Shown one piece after another: positions 51,483-62,152 of a DNA stretch of 64,000 nucleotides. The DNA is from Streptomyces ambofaciens ATCC 23877 (GTDB lineage: Bacteria > Actinomycetota > Actinomycetes > Streptomycetales > Streptomycetaceae), in NCBI RefSeq assembly GCF_001267885.1, contig NZ_CP012382.1, forward strand, positions 6,993,001 to 7,057,000. Reading direction: 5' to 3'. Position 1 is the stretch's first letter; each line of letters opens with the position of its first letter. Position numbers and translations under genes: made by a program. The notes beneath the pieces are model-generated. The model had not been told where the DNA came from, ran no database searches, and saw only the letters and a program-made list of their open reading frames with translations.

Positions 51483-51628
51483 TCCACGGATGGTAGTGCT
51501 CCGGAACCACGCCCCACAGGTACGTGTCTGTATCAATCAGCCACCCCGGGACTCTGATTGACGACCGCAGCCACGACCGCAGCCACGGCCGCGACCGTCA
51601 CCGCCGCCGCCTCAGTGGAGGACATGCC

Positions 51629-53062
51629 ATGGCACCACAGCGATTCCGCGAGCAGTTCGACCAGATCCAGCGCTCGATGCCGGACGTCCCGCTGGTGATG
51701 GGCCCGGACGACTCCGCCGAGTTCTTCTACGAGAAGGGCGTCGTCCTCGCCCGTGACGGCGAGGAGGCCCGCCTCGTCGAGGACACCGTGCGCGACCACT
51801 TCACCACCTTCGCCGGACTCACCCCGGACCAGGTACGCCGGGCGAGCCCCGAGACCAACCGCACCGGCATCACCCGCATCCGGGTCGGCGACCCGGGCGA
51901 GGGCGACCGGAGCGGCGACCTCGCCGTGGCGAACGCCCTGCGTTCCCTCAGGACCGTGGAGGGCAGGGCCGGCCGCCGGCTGATCAGCCGCAACCACGTC
52001 GTCTCCATCGCGGTCAACGCCTGCCCCGGTGACGAGCCCATCCCCGTCCCGATCAGCGAGCCGCCCAACCCGGCCGCCGCCGAGACCCCCTACGACGAGG
52101 GGACCGCCGTCGGCGTCCTCGTCATCGACACGGGCCTCATGGGCGACTACCGGTCCTACCCGCTGCTCGCCCACACCGACGGCGACGCCCAGATCAGGGA
52201 GTGCGACGACGACGGAGTCCTCCAGCAGTACGTCGGCCACGGCACCTTCATCGCCGGGCTCGTCGCGGCCGTCGCCCCCAACACCGACGTGACCGTCCGC
52301 AACACGCTCAACGACGCCGGCGCCATCCTGGAGTCCGAGCTGGGCGAGAAGCTCTTCGAGGCCGTCGACCGCGGCGGCTGGCCCGACGTCCTCAGCCTCT
52401 CCGCCGGCACGTCCAACGGCCGCACCGACGGGCTGCTCGGCGTGCACGCCTTCATGGAGGAACTGCGCGAGCAGCGCACCCTGCTGGTCGCCGCCGCCGG
52501 CAACAACGCCAGCGCCACCCCCTTCTGGCCCGCCGCCTACGCCGACCTGCCGGGCTGGGAGAAGTCCGTGCTGTCGGTCGGCGCGCTGCGCGCCGACGGC
52601 GAGTTCGGCGCCTGCTTCAGCAACCACGGCGGCTGGGTGAAGGTCTACGCTCCCGGCGAGCGCCTCACCAGTGCCCTCACCGGCTTCGCGACCCCCGTGC
52701 CGTACGTCTACCAGCACTCCACCTACGACGCCTGCCGGTACGGCTTCGCCTACGCCTGCACCTGCCAGTACCCCCGGCACAACGGGGTGCTGAGCGAGCC
52801 CGGCGAGGCCCCCGCCAAGCCGGACCAGGTGATGTTCGAGGGGCACGCCCAGTGGAGCGGCACCTCCTTCGCCACGCCCGTGGTCGCGGGCCTGGTCGCC
52901 TCCCACATGACGGAGCACAAGGAGCGGGACCCGCGAGCGGCCCGCAAGCAGCTGCTCAGGGCCAACTCCGAGTACGCGGAGGTGCGCGGGGCGCACGTGC
53001 CGGCGCTGCTGCCGCCGACCTGGCACCCGGTCACCGTCGAGGCGCCGGCCGGCGGGGCGTGA
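51629..53062 (+). CDS. S8 (subtilisin-family) serine peptidase, cytoplasmic
   Basis: The 477-residue peptidase has the complete subtilase triad: Asp in VGVLVIDTGLMGDYR near residue 165, His in QYVGHGTFIAGLVAAVAPN near 205, the oxyanion Asn in VAAAGNNASATPFWPAAY and Ser in WSGTSFATPVVAGLVASHM near 412. There is no signal peptide, so it should act inside the cell. The first 140 residues form an unfamiliar N-terminal domain. GGAG eight bases before the ATG at 51629 decides the start; the frame runs further upstream without one. It faces the CHAT gene and is followed by the sigma factor gene, a grouping I remember from other actinobacteria. Confidence 0.92.
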   Translation: MAPQRFREQFDQIQRSMPDVPLVMGPDDSAEFFYEKGVVLARDGEEARLVEDTVRDHFTTFAGLTPDQVRRASPETNRTGITRIRVGDPGEGDRSGDLAVANALRSLRTVEGRAGRRLISRNHVVSIAVNACPGDEPIPVPISEPPNPAAAETPYDEGTAVGVLVIDTGLMGDYRSYPLLAHTDGDAQIRECDDDGVLQQYVGHGTFIAGLVAAVAPNTDVTVRNTLNDAGAILESELGEKLFEAVDRGGWPDVLSLSAGTSNGRTDGLLGVHAFMEELREQRTLLVAAAGNNASATPFWPAAYADLPGWEKSVLSVGALRADGEFGACFSNHGGWVKVYAPGERLTSALTGFATPVPYVYQHSTYDACRYGFAYACTCQYPRHNGVLSEPGEAPAKPDQVMFEGHAQWSGTSFATPVVAGLVASHMTEHKERDPRAARKQLLRANSEYAEVRGAHVPALLPPTWHPVTVEAPAGGA

Positions 53063-53133
53063 GCGGCCCTGTGCCGGGCGGAACCACCTGCTCCACGGCG
53101 TACGATGACGTGTCGTACACGAGGGGTGGGACC

Positions 53134-53709
53134 GTGGACCGTGCAGATGTCGGGGTGCTCGTCCAGTTGGCCGCCGACGGGGACGCGGCGGCCTGGAAGT
53201 CACTGGTGGACGGGCTGGGCCCGCTGGTGTGGTCCGTCGTGCGGGCGCACGGGCTGTCCGACGCCGACGCGCACGAGGTGTACCAGACCGCCTGGTTCCG
53301 GTTCGCCCAGCACCTGGGGCGGATCCGCGAACCGGAGAAGACGGGCTCCTGGCTGGCGAGCACGGCACGGCACGAGTGCCTGAAGCTGATCAGGGCGTCG
53401 AAGCGGTGGACGCCGACCGACGATCCGCAGCTTCTGGACCGCCCGAGCGAGGAACGTACGCCGGAGGAGTCGGTGCTCGACTCCGAGGAGGCCGCCGCGC
53501 AGACCGAGCGCGTGCGGCGACTGTGGCAGGAGTTCGAGGAACTGGGCGAGCGCTGCCGCCAGTTGCTCCGCGTGCTGATCTCCTCGCCACCACCCAGTTA
53601 TCAGGAGGTGTCCGCCGCGCTGGGGATCGCGGTGGGCAGCATCGGGCCGATGCGCCAGCGCTGTCTGCGCAGGCTGCGGGCCCGACTCGAGGCACGGGGG
53701 ACGTCATGA
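53134..53709 (+). CDS. Sigma-70 family (ECF-like) RNA polymerase sigma factor
   Basis: The 191-residue factor has region 2 (LVQLAADGDAAAWKSLVDGL, VVRAHGLSDADAHEVYQTAW, RIREPEKTGSWLASTARHEC) and region 4 (ELGERCRQLLRVLISSPPPS, YQEVSAALGIAVGSIGPMRQ). It would direct polymerase to a small set of promoters. The GTG at 53134 is preceded by GAGGGGTGG; GTG at 53110 is an alternative. Its last codons overlap the next ATG (ATGA), and the subtilase gene ends 71 bp upstream. No classical zinc-type anti-sigma factor is adjacent. Confidence 0.93.
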   Translation: MDRADVGVLVQLAADGDAAAWKSLVDGLGPLVWSVVRAHGLSDADAHEVYQTAWFRFAQHLGRIREPEKTGSWLASTARHECLKLIRASKRWTPTDDPQLLDRPSEERTPEESVLDSEEAAAQTERVRRLWQEFEELGERCRQLLRVLISSPPPSYQEVSAALGIAVGSIGPMRQRCLRRLRARLEARGTS

Positions 53710-54215
53710 GCGACCTGCACGACGACGGATTCGACGAGGGGCCCCGCGAAGGGCCCGGCGACGGCGCCTTCACGGACGGCGAGTGGGACACCGGACTGCT
53801 GGAGGAGGAGCTGCGGCAGGCCGCCGCGATCCTCGACCCGGTCCCGACGGAGCTGCGGCGGATCGCCGTCGACGCCTTCGCACTGCACGACCTGGACGCC
53901 CGCGTCGCCGAGCTGACCTTCGACTCGCTGGTCGACGCCATCCCGGTCAGAGGAGCGAGCGACCCGCCCCGCATGCTGACCTTCAGCGCGGACGAGGTGA
54001 CCGTCGACGTCGAGGTGACGGCGGACGGACTGATCGGACAGGTGCTGCCGCCGGGGCCGGCCCGGATCGAGGTGCTCAGCGGCCCCCGGCCCCACGCGCT
54101 GCTGACCGCGGACGACATGGGCCGTTTCACCGGCGAGTCCCCGCCCAGCGGCCCGTTCGCGCTGCGGCTGCGGACCGGCCGCGAGGTGGTCGTGACGGAG
54201 TGGCTGCGCGCCTGA
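53706..54215 (+). CDS. Partner protein of the CHAT/subtilase/sigma cluster
   Basis: The 169-residue acidic protein begins with a disordered Asp/Gly/Glu stretch, then a helix (EEELRQAAAILDPVPTELRR, IAVDAFALHDLDARVAELTF) and a beta-rich domain (RMLTFSADEVTVDVEVTADG, GQVLPPGPARIEVLSGP, GPFALRLRTGREVVVTEWLR). From memory, relatives occur next to CHAT, S8 and sigma genes in actinobacteria; no function is known to me. The N-terminal helix after a sigma gene could act like an anti-sigma segment, but no zinc motif or membrane helix is seen. Confidence 0.85.
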   Translation: MSDLHDDGFDEGPREGPGDGAFTDGEWDTGLLEEELRQAAAILDPVPTELRRIAVDAFALHDLDARVAELTFDSLVDAIPVRGASDPPRMLTFSADEVTVDVEVTADGLIGQVLPPGPARIEVLSGPRPHALLTADDMGRFTGESPPSGPFALRLRTGREVVVTEWLRA

Positions 54216-54318
54216 CCCACCGGCCGGCCGGCGCGGTGTCGCCCCCGCGGCCTGCGCTCGCTCGTCGGGCACGCGGGAGCGCCGGAGCCGGTGGCCCGGC
54301 CGGTGCTCGCTCCGCTGG

Positions 54319-55116
54319 TCAGGACGACGCGGCGTCGACGAGCGCCGCCAGCGAGGCGGCGAGGTGGGACAGTCCGGGCCCGGCCGGGCCGCCCGGTTCG
54401 GTCATGTAGGTGTCCCGGCGGATCTCCACCATCAGGGCCCCGACCTCGCGCCGCTTCCCGTAGAACTCCAGCGGCACGTACGTCCCGCCGAACGGGCTGT
54501 CCAGACCGGTCTCCCCGCACGGGGCGAACGCCTCCCGCGCCGCGGCGAGCAGCTCGGGCGACGTGTGGAAGGCGTCGGTGCCCAGGCAGACCGGTGGGCG
54601 CGGGCCCCGGCCGTGCAGCTCGTAGGGGAGGGGCGCGGTGGGGTAGGAGTGCACGTCGACGATCACGGCGCGGCCGGTGGCGGCGAGCCGTTCGGCGACC
54701 GCCTCGGTCATCGCCCGCGCGTAGGGCCGGAAGTACCGTTCGATCAGCGGCGCCGGGTCGGTGCCCTCGGCCCGCAGCACCTCGCGGTGCGTGGTCCGCG
54801 TGTACACGGCGCCCATCCCGACGGCCGTCATCTCCTCCCGCTCGTCCGGGAACCGTTCCGGATCGACGACCAGCCGCGACGTCCGGTTGACGAACCGCCA
54901 GGGCGTGACCCCGGCCAGCCCGGCCGCCGCCTCGGCGATCCGCGCGGTGTGCGCGTCGGTGAGGTGGTCCAGCTCCCGTTCCAGCGCCGGGTCGTCCAGG
55001 ACGATGCCGGGGCGGACGTCGGCCGGAACGTGCCGCGAGGAGTGCGGCACATGGAGGATCACGGGGGACGCCGCGGCGCCGGGCAGCAGCTCGAAGGCGT
55101 GCGGGGCGTCGGTCAT
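54319..55116 (-). CDS. N-formylglutamate amidohydrolase family protein
   Basis: The 265-residue protein shows the family motifs SPVILHVPHSSRHVPADVRP, RFVNRTSRLVVDPERFPDER, AVIVDVHSYPTAPLPYELHG and FGGTYVPLEFYGKRREVGAL then MVEIRRD. The enzyme hydrolyses N-formyl-L-glutamate to formate and glutamate (end of histidine breakdown) or a related N-acyl amino acid. There are no hut genes beside it, so the true substrate is open. It lies downstream of icd on the same strand, beyond a terminator. About 100 bp at 54216-54318 separate it from the convergent gene. Confidence 0.9.
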   Translation of the reverse strand: MTDAPHAFELLPGAAASPVILHVPHSSRHVPADVRPGIVLDDPALERELDHLTDAHTARIAEAAAGLAGVTPWRFVNRTSRLVVDPERFPDEREEMTAVGMGAVYTRTTHREVLRAEGTDPAPLIERYFRPYARAMTEAVAERLAATGRAVIVDVHSYPTAPLPYELHGRGPRPPVCLGTDAFHTSPELLAAAREAFAPCGETGLDSPFGGTYVPLEFYGKRREVGALMVEIRRDTYMTEPGGPAGPGLSHLAASLAALVDAASS

Positions 55117-55152
55117 GGACGGCTCCGTGAGGTCAGGGGGTCGACACGGACG

Positions 55153-55187
55153 GGCACCCCGTCTCCGCCGAGCGGAAACGGGGTGCC
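55153..55187 (-). terminator. Terminator of icd
   Basis: A 15-bp inverted repeat with one mismatch (GGCACCCCGTCTCCG at 55153-55167 and CGGAAACGGGGTGCC at 55173-55187, five-base loop) lies 29 bp downstream of the icd stop and before the next minus-strand gene. Confidence 0.75.
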
Positions 55188-55215
55188 TGTCGGGACGTGC
55201 GCGGGACCGCGAGGA

Positions 55216-57576
<2,361 letters not shown>

Positions 57577-58656
57577 TCAGGCGAAAGGAACGGCGTCCTC
57601 GCCCGCCCGCTGCTGCGGGAAGACCACCGCGCCCTGCTGGAGCGCCACCGTCCGGGCGGGCGCCGGGATGCGGATGCCCTCCTCGCGGTAGCGCCGGTGC
57701 AGGCGCTTGATGAACTCGTGCTTGATCCGGTACTGGTCGCTGAACTCGCCGACGCCCAGGATCACCGTGAAGCCGATCCGCGAGTCGCCGAAGGTGTGGA
57801 ACCGCACCGCCGGCTCGTGCTCCGGCACCGCGCCGGCGATCTCGGTCATCACCTCGGCGACCACCTCGGTCGTCACCCGCTCCACGTGCTCCAGGTCGCT
57901 GTCGTAGGAGACGCCGGCCTGGACCATGATGGTCAGCTGCTGCTCGGGACGCATGAAGTTGGTCATGTTCGACTGCGCGAGCTTGCCGTTCGGGATCACG
58001 ACCAGGTTGTTGGACAGGTCACGGACGGTGGTCTGCCGCCAGTTGATGTCCTCGACGTAGCCGTCCTCCCCGCTGCTGAGCTGGATGTAGTCACCGGGCT
58101 GGACGGTCTTCGAGGCCAGGATGTGGATGCCGGCGAAGAGGTTGGCCAGCGTGTCCTGCAGGGCCAGCGCGACCGCCAGACCGCCCACGCCCAGGGCGGT
58201 GAGCAGCGGTGCTATGGAGATGCCCAGCGTCTGCAGCATCACCAGGAAGCCGATGGCGAGCACCAGGATGCGGGTGATGTTCACGAAGATCGTGGCCGAC
58301 CCGGCGACCCCGGAACGGGACGTCGTCACCGTCCGCACCAGACCGGCGATCACCCGGGCGGCCGTCACCGTCGCCACGAAGATCAACAGGACCGTCAGCA
58401 CCTGGTTGGTGCCGTGCTGCACCGCTCGCTTCAGCGGCAGCGCCGCCGCGGCACCCGCCACGCCGGCCGAGACCGCCGCCCACGGCACCACCGTGCGCAG
58501 CGCGGCCACGATGACATCGTCCCCGCCCCACCGGGTGCGATCGGCGTGACCGGCCAGCCAGCGCAGCGCCATGCGCAGCAGGAACGCCCCGGCCAGGCCC
58601 GCGGCCAGCGCGATGGCGGCGGGTACCAGGTGGTCCACGGTCAGGTCGTCCGTCAC
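57577..58656 (-). CDS. Small-conductance mechanosensitive channel (MscS family)
   Basis: The 359-residue protein has four or five N-terminal membrane helices. They are followed by the MscS pore helix and beta domain: LLTALGVGGLAVALALQDTL, NLFAGIHILASKTVQPGDYI, GYVEDINWRQTTVRDLSNNL and VVIPNGKLAQSNMTNFMRPE. It releases solutes on hypo-osmotic shock. It ends 142 bp upstream of the icd start on the same strand and probably has its own promoter. Confidence 0.92.
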   Translation of the reverse strand: MTDDLTVDHLVPAAIALAAGLAGAFLLRMALRWLAGHADRTRWGGDDVIVAALRTVVPWAAVSAGVAGAAAALPLKRAVQHGTNQVLTVLLIFVATVTAARVIAGLVRTVTTSRSGVAGSATIFVNITRILVLAIGFLVMLQTLGISIAPLLTALGVGGLAVALALQDTLANLFAGIHILASKTVQPGDYIQLSSGEDGYVEDINWRQTTVRDLSNNLVVIPNGKLAQSNMTNFMRPEQQLTIMVQAGVSYDSDLEHVERVTTEVVAEVMTEIAGAVPEHEPAVRFHTFGDSRIGFTVILGVGEFSDQYRIKHEFIKRLHRRYREEGIRIPAPARTVALQQGAVVFPQQRAGEDAVPFA

Positions 58657-58986
58657 CGGTCGCCTCCAGGGGATACGGCTCGGGCGAAGGCCCTGGCCGA
58701 CAGCCGGATGTGAAGTTGCGTCACGTCGTCACCTGCTCGATTCCGGGGTGTGCGATCACACCGGTCCGCAAGACAGTTCGACCGGCGCGAGCGTTCATCC
58801 TGCCGTATCCGGAGCGGTGGTTCGCACCGCTCCGGGGAGCGGGGGTCCGTTCCGTGGCCGACGGTCGCGCCTGTGCCTGCCCGCCGCGCGGCCGGGCGCG
58901 TCCGTCCTCGAGGCGGCCGAGGCGAGCCCGTGCCGCCCGCGGTGACCGTCACGGGGCCGGGGCCCGGAAGGGGCGGGCGGGGGCGA
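58657..58986. other. Gap between the MscS channel and flippase-like genes
   Basis: These 330 bp carry no convincing gene. They must contain the MscS promoter. The sequence near 58710-58800 is less GC-rich (for example TGTGCGATCACAC), and the rest is GC-rich filler. Confidence 0.4.
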
Positions 58987-59019
58987 GGCACCGGCGTCCG
59001 TCGGTGGACGCCGGGTGCC
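58987..59019 (-). terminator. Terminator downstream of the flippase-like gene
   Basis: Inverted repeat GGCACCGGCGTCC (58987-58999) pairs with GGACGCCGGGTGCC (59006-59019), with a six-base loop and one bulged G. It lies just after the stop of the minus-strand gene ending at 59037. Confidence 0.7.
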
Positions 59020-59036
59020 GCCGGCGGCCCCTCCCC

Positions 59037-60041
59037 CTAGATCACCCGCATCCGCACCAGCGCGGCCAGCGTCAGGGCCCCCGGCAACAGCGGCAGCCAG
59101 ACCGTGAGGAGCCGGAAGGCGAGCACCACCGCCGTGGCCACGGCCGCCGGGCCGCCCGCCGCGACCAGCGCCACCACCAGCGCCGCCTCGACGGAACCGA
59201 TACCGCCCGGCGTGGGCACCAGCGCGACCGCGACCGTCGCCGCCAGATACGCGACCGCCATGTGCGCGGCCGGAACCGGCAGCGCCAGCGCCCGCCCCAC
59301 CAGGACCAGTGCCGTCGCCTGGAGCGCCGGGAAGGCCAGCGCGCCGCCCCACAGGGCCAGGGCCCGCGCCGGGCGGGCGTGGACCGCGCGGGCCTCGCCC
59401 AACGCCGTACGCAGGAAGGACTCCACCGCTCCGCGCGCCCGGGGCACCAGCACGAGTACGCCCGCCGCGACGACCGGCACGGCGCCGACGGCGATCAGCA
59501 GCGGTCCCACGGCCCCCTGGGGCAGCAGCGTGCCCAGCCGCAGCGCGTCGGGGAACGCGATCAGCAAGGCGCCCAGCAGGGCCACCCGGCCGACGCTCTC
59601 CGCCAGCAGGTACAGGGCGAGGGCGGCCGAGGAACGGGCGAGCGAGAGCCCGCACACCGACATGAACCGCAGGTTGACCGCGCTCGCGCCCAGCCCCGTC
59701 GGCAGCAGGTGGTTCGCCGCGCCCGCGGCGAACTGCGTGGCGACCAGGCGCCGGCGGGGCAGCCGTTCCACCACGGCGCCCTGCCGCGTGCAGGCCGCGG
59801 CGACCCAGGTCAGACAGGTCGCGCAGGCCGCGGCCAGCAGCCAGGGCCACCGGGCGGTGGCGAGATGGCCGAAGCCCTCGGCGAGCACGGGCAGGTGCCG
59901 CACCGCGACCACGGCCACCAGCAGCAGGGGGAGCACGCAGAAGACCCGCCGGACCAGGCGGGCACGGCCGTTGCGGCGCACGGGGGCCCGGACGGGGACG
60001 AGGCCGGGGACGGGCTTCTCGGGGAGGTGTACCGCTGTCAC
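59037..60041 (-). CDS. Lysylphosphatidylglycerol synthase TM-region (YbhN-like) flippase-type protein
   Basis: The 334-residue integral membrane protein has about eight helices and the landmarks TQFAAGAANHLLPTGLGASA and TVAVALVPTPGGIGSVEAAL, which are characteristic of the LPG synthase transmembrane / YbhN family. Such proteins flip or help move lipids. No synthase domain is attached. The start is GTG at 60041. It is divergent from the ABC exporter across 165 bp. Confidence 0.88.
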   Translation of the reverse strand: MTAVHLPEKPVPGLVPVRAPVRRNGRARLVRRVFCVLPLLLVAVVAVRHLPVLAEGFGHLATARWPWLLAAACATCLTWVAAACTRQGAVVERLPRRRLVATQFAAGAANHLLPTGLGASAVNLRFMSVCGLSLARSSAALALYLLAESVGRVALLGALLIAFPDALRLGTLLPQGAVGPLLIAVGAVPVVAAGVLVLVPRARGAVESFLRTALGEARAVHARPARALALWGGALAFPALQATALVLVGRALALPVPAAHMAVAYLAATVAVALVPTPGGIGSVEAALVVALVAAGGPAAVATAVVLAFRLLTVWLPLLPGALTLAALVRMRVI

Positions 60042-60206
60042 ACCACAAGAGATTCCCCCAGCCGAGCCAACTACGGATGGCCGACGCGCGGACGAAGGCT
60101 TACGGAGCGCGGGCGACGGGTTCGCCCCCGCCATACGGAGCCTCGGCGACGGGTTCGCCCCCGCGCCCTTGACCTCAAGGAAGATCGAGGTTCTACGGTC
60201 ACTCGC

Positions 60207-62096
60207 ATGAGCATGGAGACCACAGCCTGGACCCAGCTGCACAGCGTCATGAACGCCGAGCAGGAGCGCCGACCCCTCGCCCGCGCGACGCTGCGCCGCA
60301 TCGGCGCGTTCGCCCGCCCGCACCGCCGCCGCATCGCCCGATTCGTCCTGCTGGGGGTGGCCACCGCGCTGCTCGCCGTCGCCACCCCCGTCCTGGCCGG
60401 CCGCGTCGTCAACGCGATCGTGTCGGGCGACGACGAGGGCACGGTCGTACGCCTCGCCCTGCTGATCGCGCTCATCGCGGTCGCGGAGGCGGGCCTCGGC
60501 ATCCTCTCCCGCAGGCTCTCGGCGGTGCTCGGGGAGGGGCTCATCCTCGATCTGCGCACGGCTGTGTTCGATCATGTGCAGCGCATGCCCGTGGCGTTCT
60601 TCACACGTACTCGTACGGGAGCGCTGGTCTCCCGTCTCAACAACGACGTCATCGGCGCCCAGCGGGCCTTCAGCAACACGCTCTCCGGCGTGGTCAGCAA
60701 CCTGGTCACCCTGCTGCTCACCCTCGCCGTCATGCTCACCCTGTCCTGGCAGATCACCCTGCTCGCGCTGGTGCTGCTCCCGGTGTTCGTGCTCCCGGCC
60801 CGGCACATGGGCCGCCGCATGGCCCGCATGCAACGCGAGGCCGCCACCCTGAACGCCGCCATGGGCACCCGTATGACCGAGCGCTTCTCCGCCCCCGGCG
60901 CCACACTGATCAAGCTCTTCGGCCGCCCGGAGGACGAGTCGGCCGAGTTCGCCGACCGCGCCCGCCGCGTCGCGGACATCGGTGTGCGCACCGCCACCGC
61001 CCAGGCGGCGTTCATCACCGCGCTCACCCTGGTCTCCGCACTCGCCCTGGCCCTCGTCTACGGCCTCGGCGGATTCCTCGCCCTGCGCGGCACCCTGGAC
61101 GCCGGCGCCGTCGTGGCACTCGCGCTGCTCCTGACCCGCCTGTACGCGCCGCTCACCGCGCTCGCCGGGGCCCGCGTGGAGGTGATGAGCGCCCTCGTCA
61201 GCTTCGAGCGCGTCTTCGAGGTGCTGGACCTGACCCCGCTCATCGACGAGAAGCCCGACGCCCGCCCGGTCCCCGAGGGCCCGGTCGCCGTGGAGTTCGA
61301 CGAGGTCCGCTTCGGCTACCCGTCCGCCGACAAGGTCTCCCTGGCCTCCCTCGAAGAGGTCGCCTCGCTGGACACCCGGGGCGGCGCCGAGGTCCTGCAC
61401 GGCCTCTCCTTCCGCGCCGAACCCGGCCAGACCATCGCGCTCGTCGGCTCCTCCGGCGCGGGCAAGTCGACCATCGCCCAGCTGCTGCCGCGGCTGTACG
61501 ACACCGACGGCGGCACCGTGCGCGTCGGCGGCGTCGACGTCCGCGACCTGAGCGCGCGGTCACTGCGCGACACCGTGGGCATGGTCACCCAGGACGGTCA
61601 CCTCTTCCACGACACGGTCCGCGCCAACCTGCTGCTGGCCCGGCCCGGGGCCACCGACACCGAGCTGTGGGACGCGCTGGGCCGCGCCCGCCTGGTCGAT
61701 CTCGTACGGTCCCTGCCCGACGGCCTCGACACCGTGGTCGGCGAACGCGGCTACCGCCTCTCCGGCGGTGAGCGCCAGCGCATGACCATCGCCCGGCTGC
61801 TGCTGGCCCGCCAGCGCGTCGTCATCCTCGACGAGGCCACCGCCCACCTCGACAACACCTCCGAGGCGGCCGTCCAGGAGGCCCTCACCGAAGCCCTGGC
61901 GGGCCGGACCGCCGTGGTCATCGCGCACCGGCTGTCCACGATCCGGGCGGCCGACCAGATCCTGGTGGTGGAGGCCGGCCGCATCGTGGAACGCGGCACC
62001 CACGACGAACTCGTGACCGCCGGCGGCCGCTACGCCCAGCTGCACCGGACCCAGTTCGGACGGCGGACGCCGGACAAGGCGGAGCAGGCGGCGTGA
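60207..62096 (+). CDS. ABC exporter, fused membrane and ATPase domains
   Basis: The 629-residue half-transporter has a six-helix exporter domain (about residues 35-330, with RMPVAFFTRTRTGALVSRLN as the coupling helix region). It is followed by an ATPase domain with Walker A ALVGSSGAGKSTIAQLLPRL, signature YRLSGGERQRMTIARLLLAR, Walker B VVILDEATAHLD and H-loop VIAHRLSTI. There is a short insert (SADKVSLASLEEVASLDTRG) before Walker A. It would act as a homodimer exporting a lipid, peptide or drug. The start is ATG 60207 or 60213. A far ribosome-like GAGG is the only signal, so the mRNA may be leaderless. Confidence 0.93.
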   Translation: MSMETTAWTQLHSVMNAEQERRPLARATLRRIGAFARPHRRRIARFVLLGVATALLAVATPVLAGRVVNAIVSGDDEGTVVRLALLIALIAVAEAGLGILSRRLSAVLGEGLILDLRTAVFDHVQRMPVAFFTRTRTGALVSRLNNDVIGAQRAFSNTLSGVVSNLVTLLLTLAVMLTLSWQITLLALVLLPVFVLPARHMGRRMARMQREAATLNAAMGTRMTERFSAPGATLIKLFGRPEDESAEFADRARRVADIGVRTATAQAAFITALTLVSALALALVYGLGGFLALRGTLDAGAVVALALLLTRLYAPLTALAGARVEVMSALVSFERVFEVLDLTPLIDEKPDARPVPEGPVAVEFDEVRFGYPSADKVSLASLEEVASLDTRGGAEVLHGLSFRAEPGQTIALVGSSGAGKSTIAQLLPRLYDTDGGTVRVGGVDVRDLSARSLRDTVGMVTQDGHLFHDTVRANLLLARPGATDTELWDALGRARLVDLVRSLPDGLDTVVGERGYRLSGGERQRMTIARLLLARQRVVILDEATAHLDNTSEAAVQEALTEALAGRTAVVIAHRLSTIRAADQILVVEAGRIVERGTHDELVTAGGRYAQLHRTQFGRRTPDKAEQAA

Positions 62097-62152
62097 GGGC
62101 GTAGCGGACGGACGGGCCGGGCACGGGAGGGTGCGGGCCGGGGCGGGCGCTG

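Noticed and set aside
58710..60206. N-terminal extension of the ABC exporter by about 500 codons
   Set aside because: The extension is Arg/Gly/Pro-rich and antisense to the flippase-like gene. The exporter fold begins after the ATG at 60207.
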